From: Actinomycetota bacterium
GTDB lineage: Bacteria; Actinomycetota; Humimicrobiia; Humimicrobiales; Humimicrobiaceae
Length of the DNA stretch: 5,561 bases
Assembly (NCBI GenBank): GCA_023475715.1
Contig: JAMCVO010000588.1
Coordinates: 1-5,561 of the forward strand
Reading direction: 5' to 3'
Part shown: in pieces, positions 5,539 to 5,561 of the stretch
Layout of the letters: every line of letters begins with the position of its first letter
Numbering within the stretch: position 1 is the stretch's first letter
The notes under the pieces: model-generated
Databases searched by the model: none
Told to the model about the DNA's origin: nothing
The model's input: only the letters and a program-made list of their open reading frames with translations
Made by a program: the position numbers and the translations under genes

Positions 5539-5561
5539 TATTAAAATACAAGAGAGATTTG
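5527..5561 (-). repeat. 35-base inverted repeat, terminal copy (probable chimera junction, right end)
   Basis: The last 35 bases are the exact reverse complement of 5352-5386 and run to the final base, so the repeat may continue beyond the window. It enters the lipoprotein coding frame right after the Thr-rich linker and supplies the stop codon. The four bases GAAC at the junction (5527-5530) could be microhomology that allowed a 3' end to prime on the opposite strand. A fold-back amplification or assembly artefact fits better than a biological insertion. Confidence 0.75.

Noticed and set aside
5352..5561. Insertion sequence or MITE bounded by the 35-base inverted repeats
   Set aside because: The 140 bases between the arms contain the native ribosome site and signal peptide of the lipoprotein, no target-site duplication can be seen, and one arm ends exactly at the window edge.
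1..5561. CRISPR array, tRNA, rRNA or phage genes
   Set aside because: No spaced direct repeats, cloverleaf-like or rRNA-like sequence, or phage-like proteins were seen.

Overview
The window is AT-rich and carries one sugar-uptake and catabolism locus, entirely on the + strand. In order it encodes a LacI-family regulator (5' end missing), an L-fucose/L-arabinose-isomerase-like enzyme, a tandem ABC ATPase of the RbsA/MglA/XylG type, an RbsC-type permease, and the start of a lipoprotein that looks like the sugar-binding subunit. Shine-Dalgarno sequences are strong, start codons include GTG and possibly TTG, and the last protein has a lipobox signal followed by a Thr/Ala/Glu linker. This suits a low-GC bacterium that uses lipoprotein binding proteins, such as a Firmicute, Thermotogota or Atribacterota-like lineage. 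The exact lineage cannot be fixed from the sequence, and the Atribacterota idea is only an impression.

Layout: 2-982 is the regulator. 983-1195 is a compact control region with a consensus -35 box, an extended -10 box and two copies of one 18-bp LacI-type palindrome in opposite orientation, 88 bp apart centre to centre; the upstream copy covers the -10 box. 1196-2551 is the isomerase, 2660-4183 the ATPase and 4183-5178 the permease, which overlaps the ATPase stop. 5179-5415 is a structured intergenic stretch with two inverted repeats and a near-perfect Shine-Dalgarno before a tiny reading frame. 5416-5538 is the lipoprotein start. The simplest model is that the regulator represses the operon by binding both operators, possibly with looping. 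The inducing sugar would then be imported by the binding protein, permease and ATPase, and isomerised from aldose to ketose. The sugar is not identified, and no kinase or aldolase is present in the window.

Both ends of the window look artificial. The last 35 bases are an exact inverted copy of 5352-5386, and they put a stop into the lipoprotein frame. The first 13 bases are an exact inverted copy of 569-581, and they replace residues expected to be conserved in the regulator's helix-turn-helix. Together these look like inverted (fold-back) chimeras at both ends of a contig, as seen with multiple-displacement amplification, rather than biology. The regulator and the lipoprotein should therefore be treated as artificially truncated. 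The most useful biological signals are the paired operator and the structured gap ahead of the binding-protein gene.
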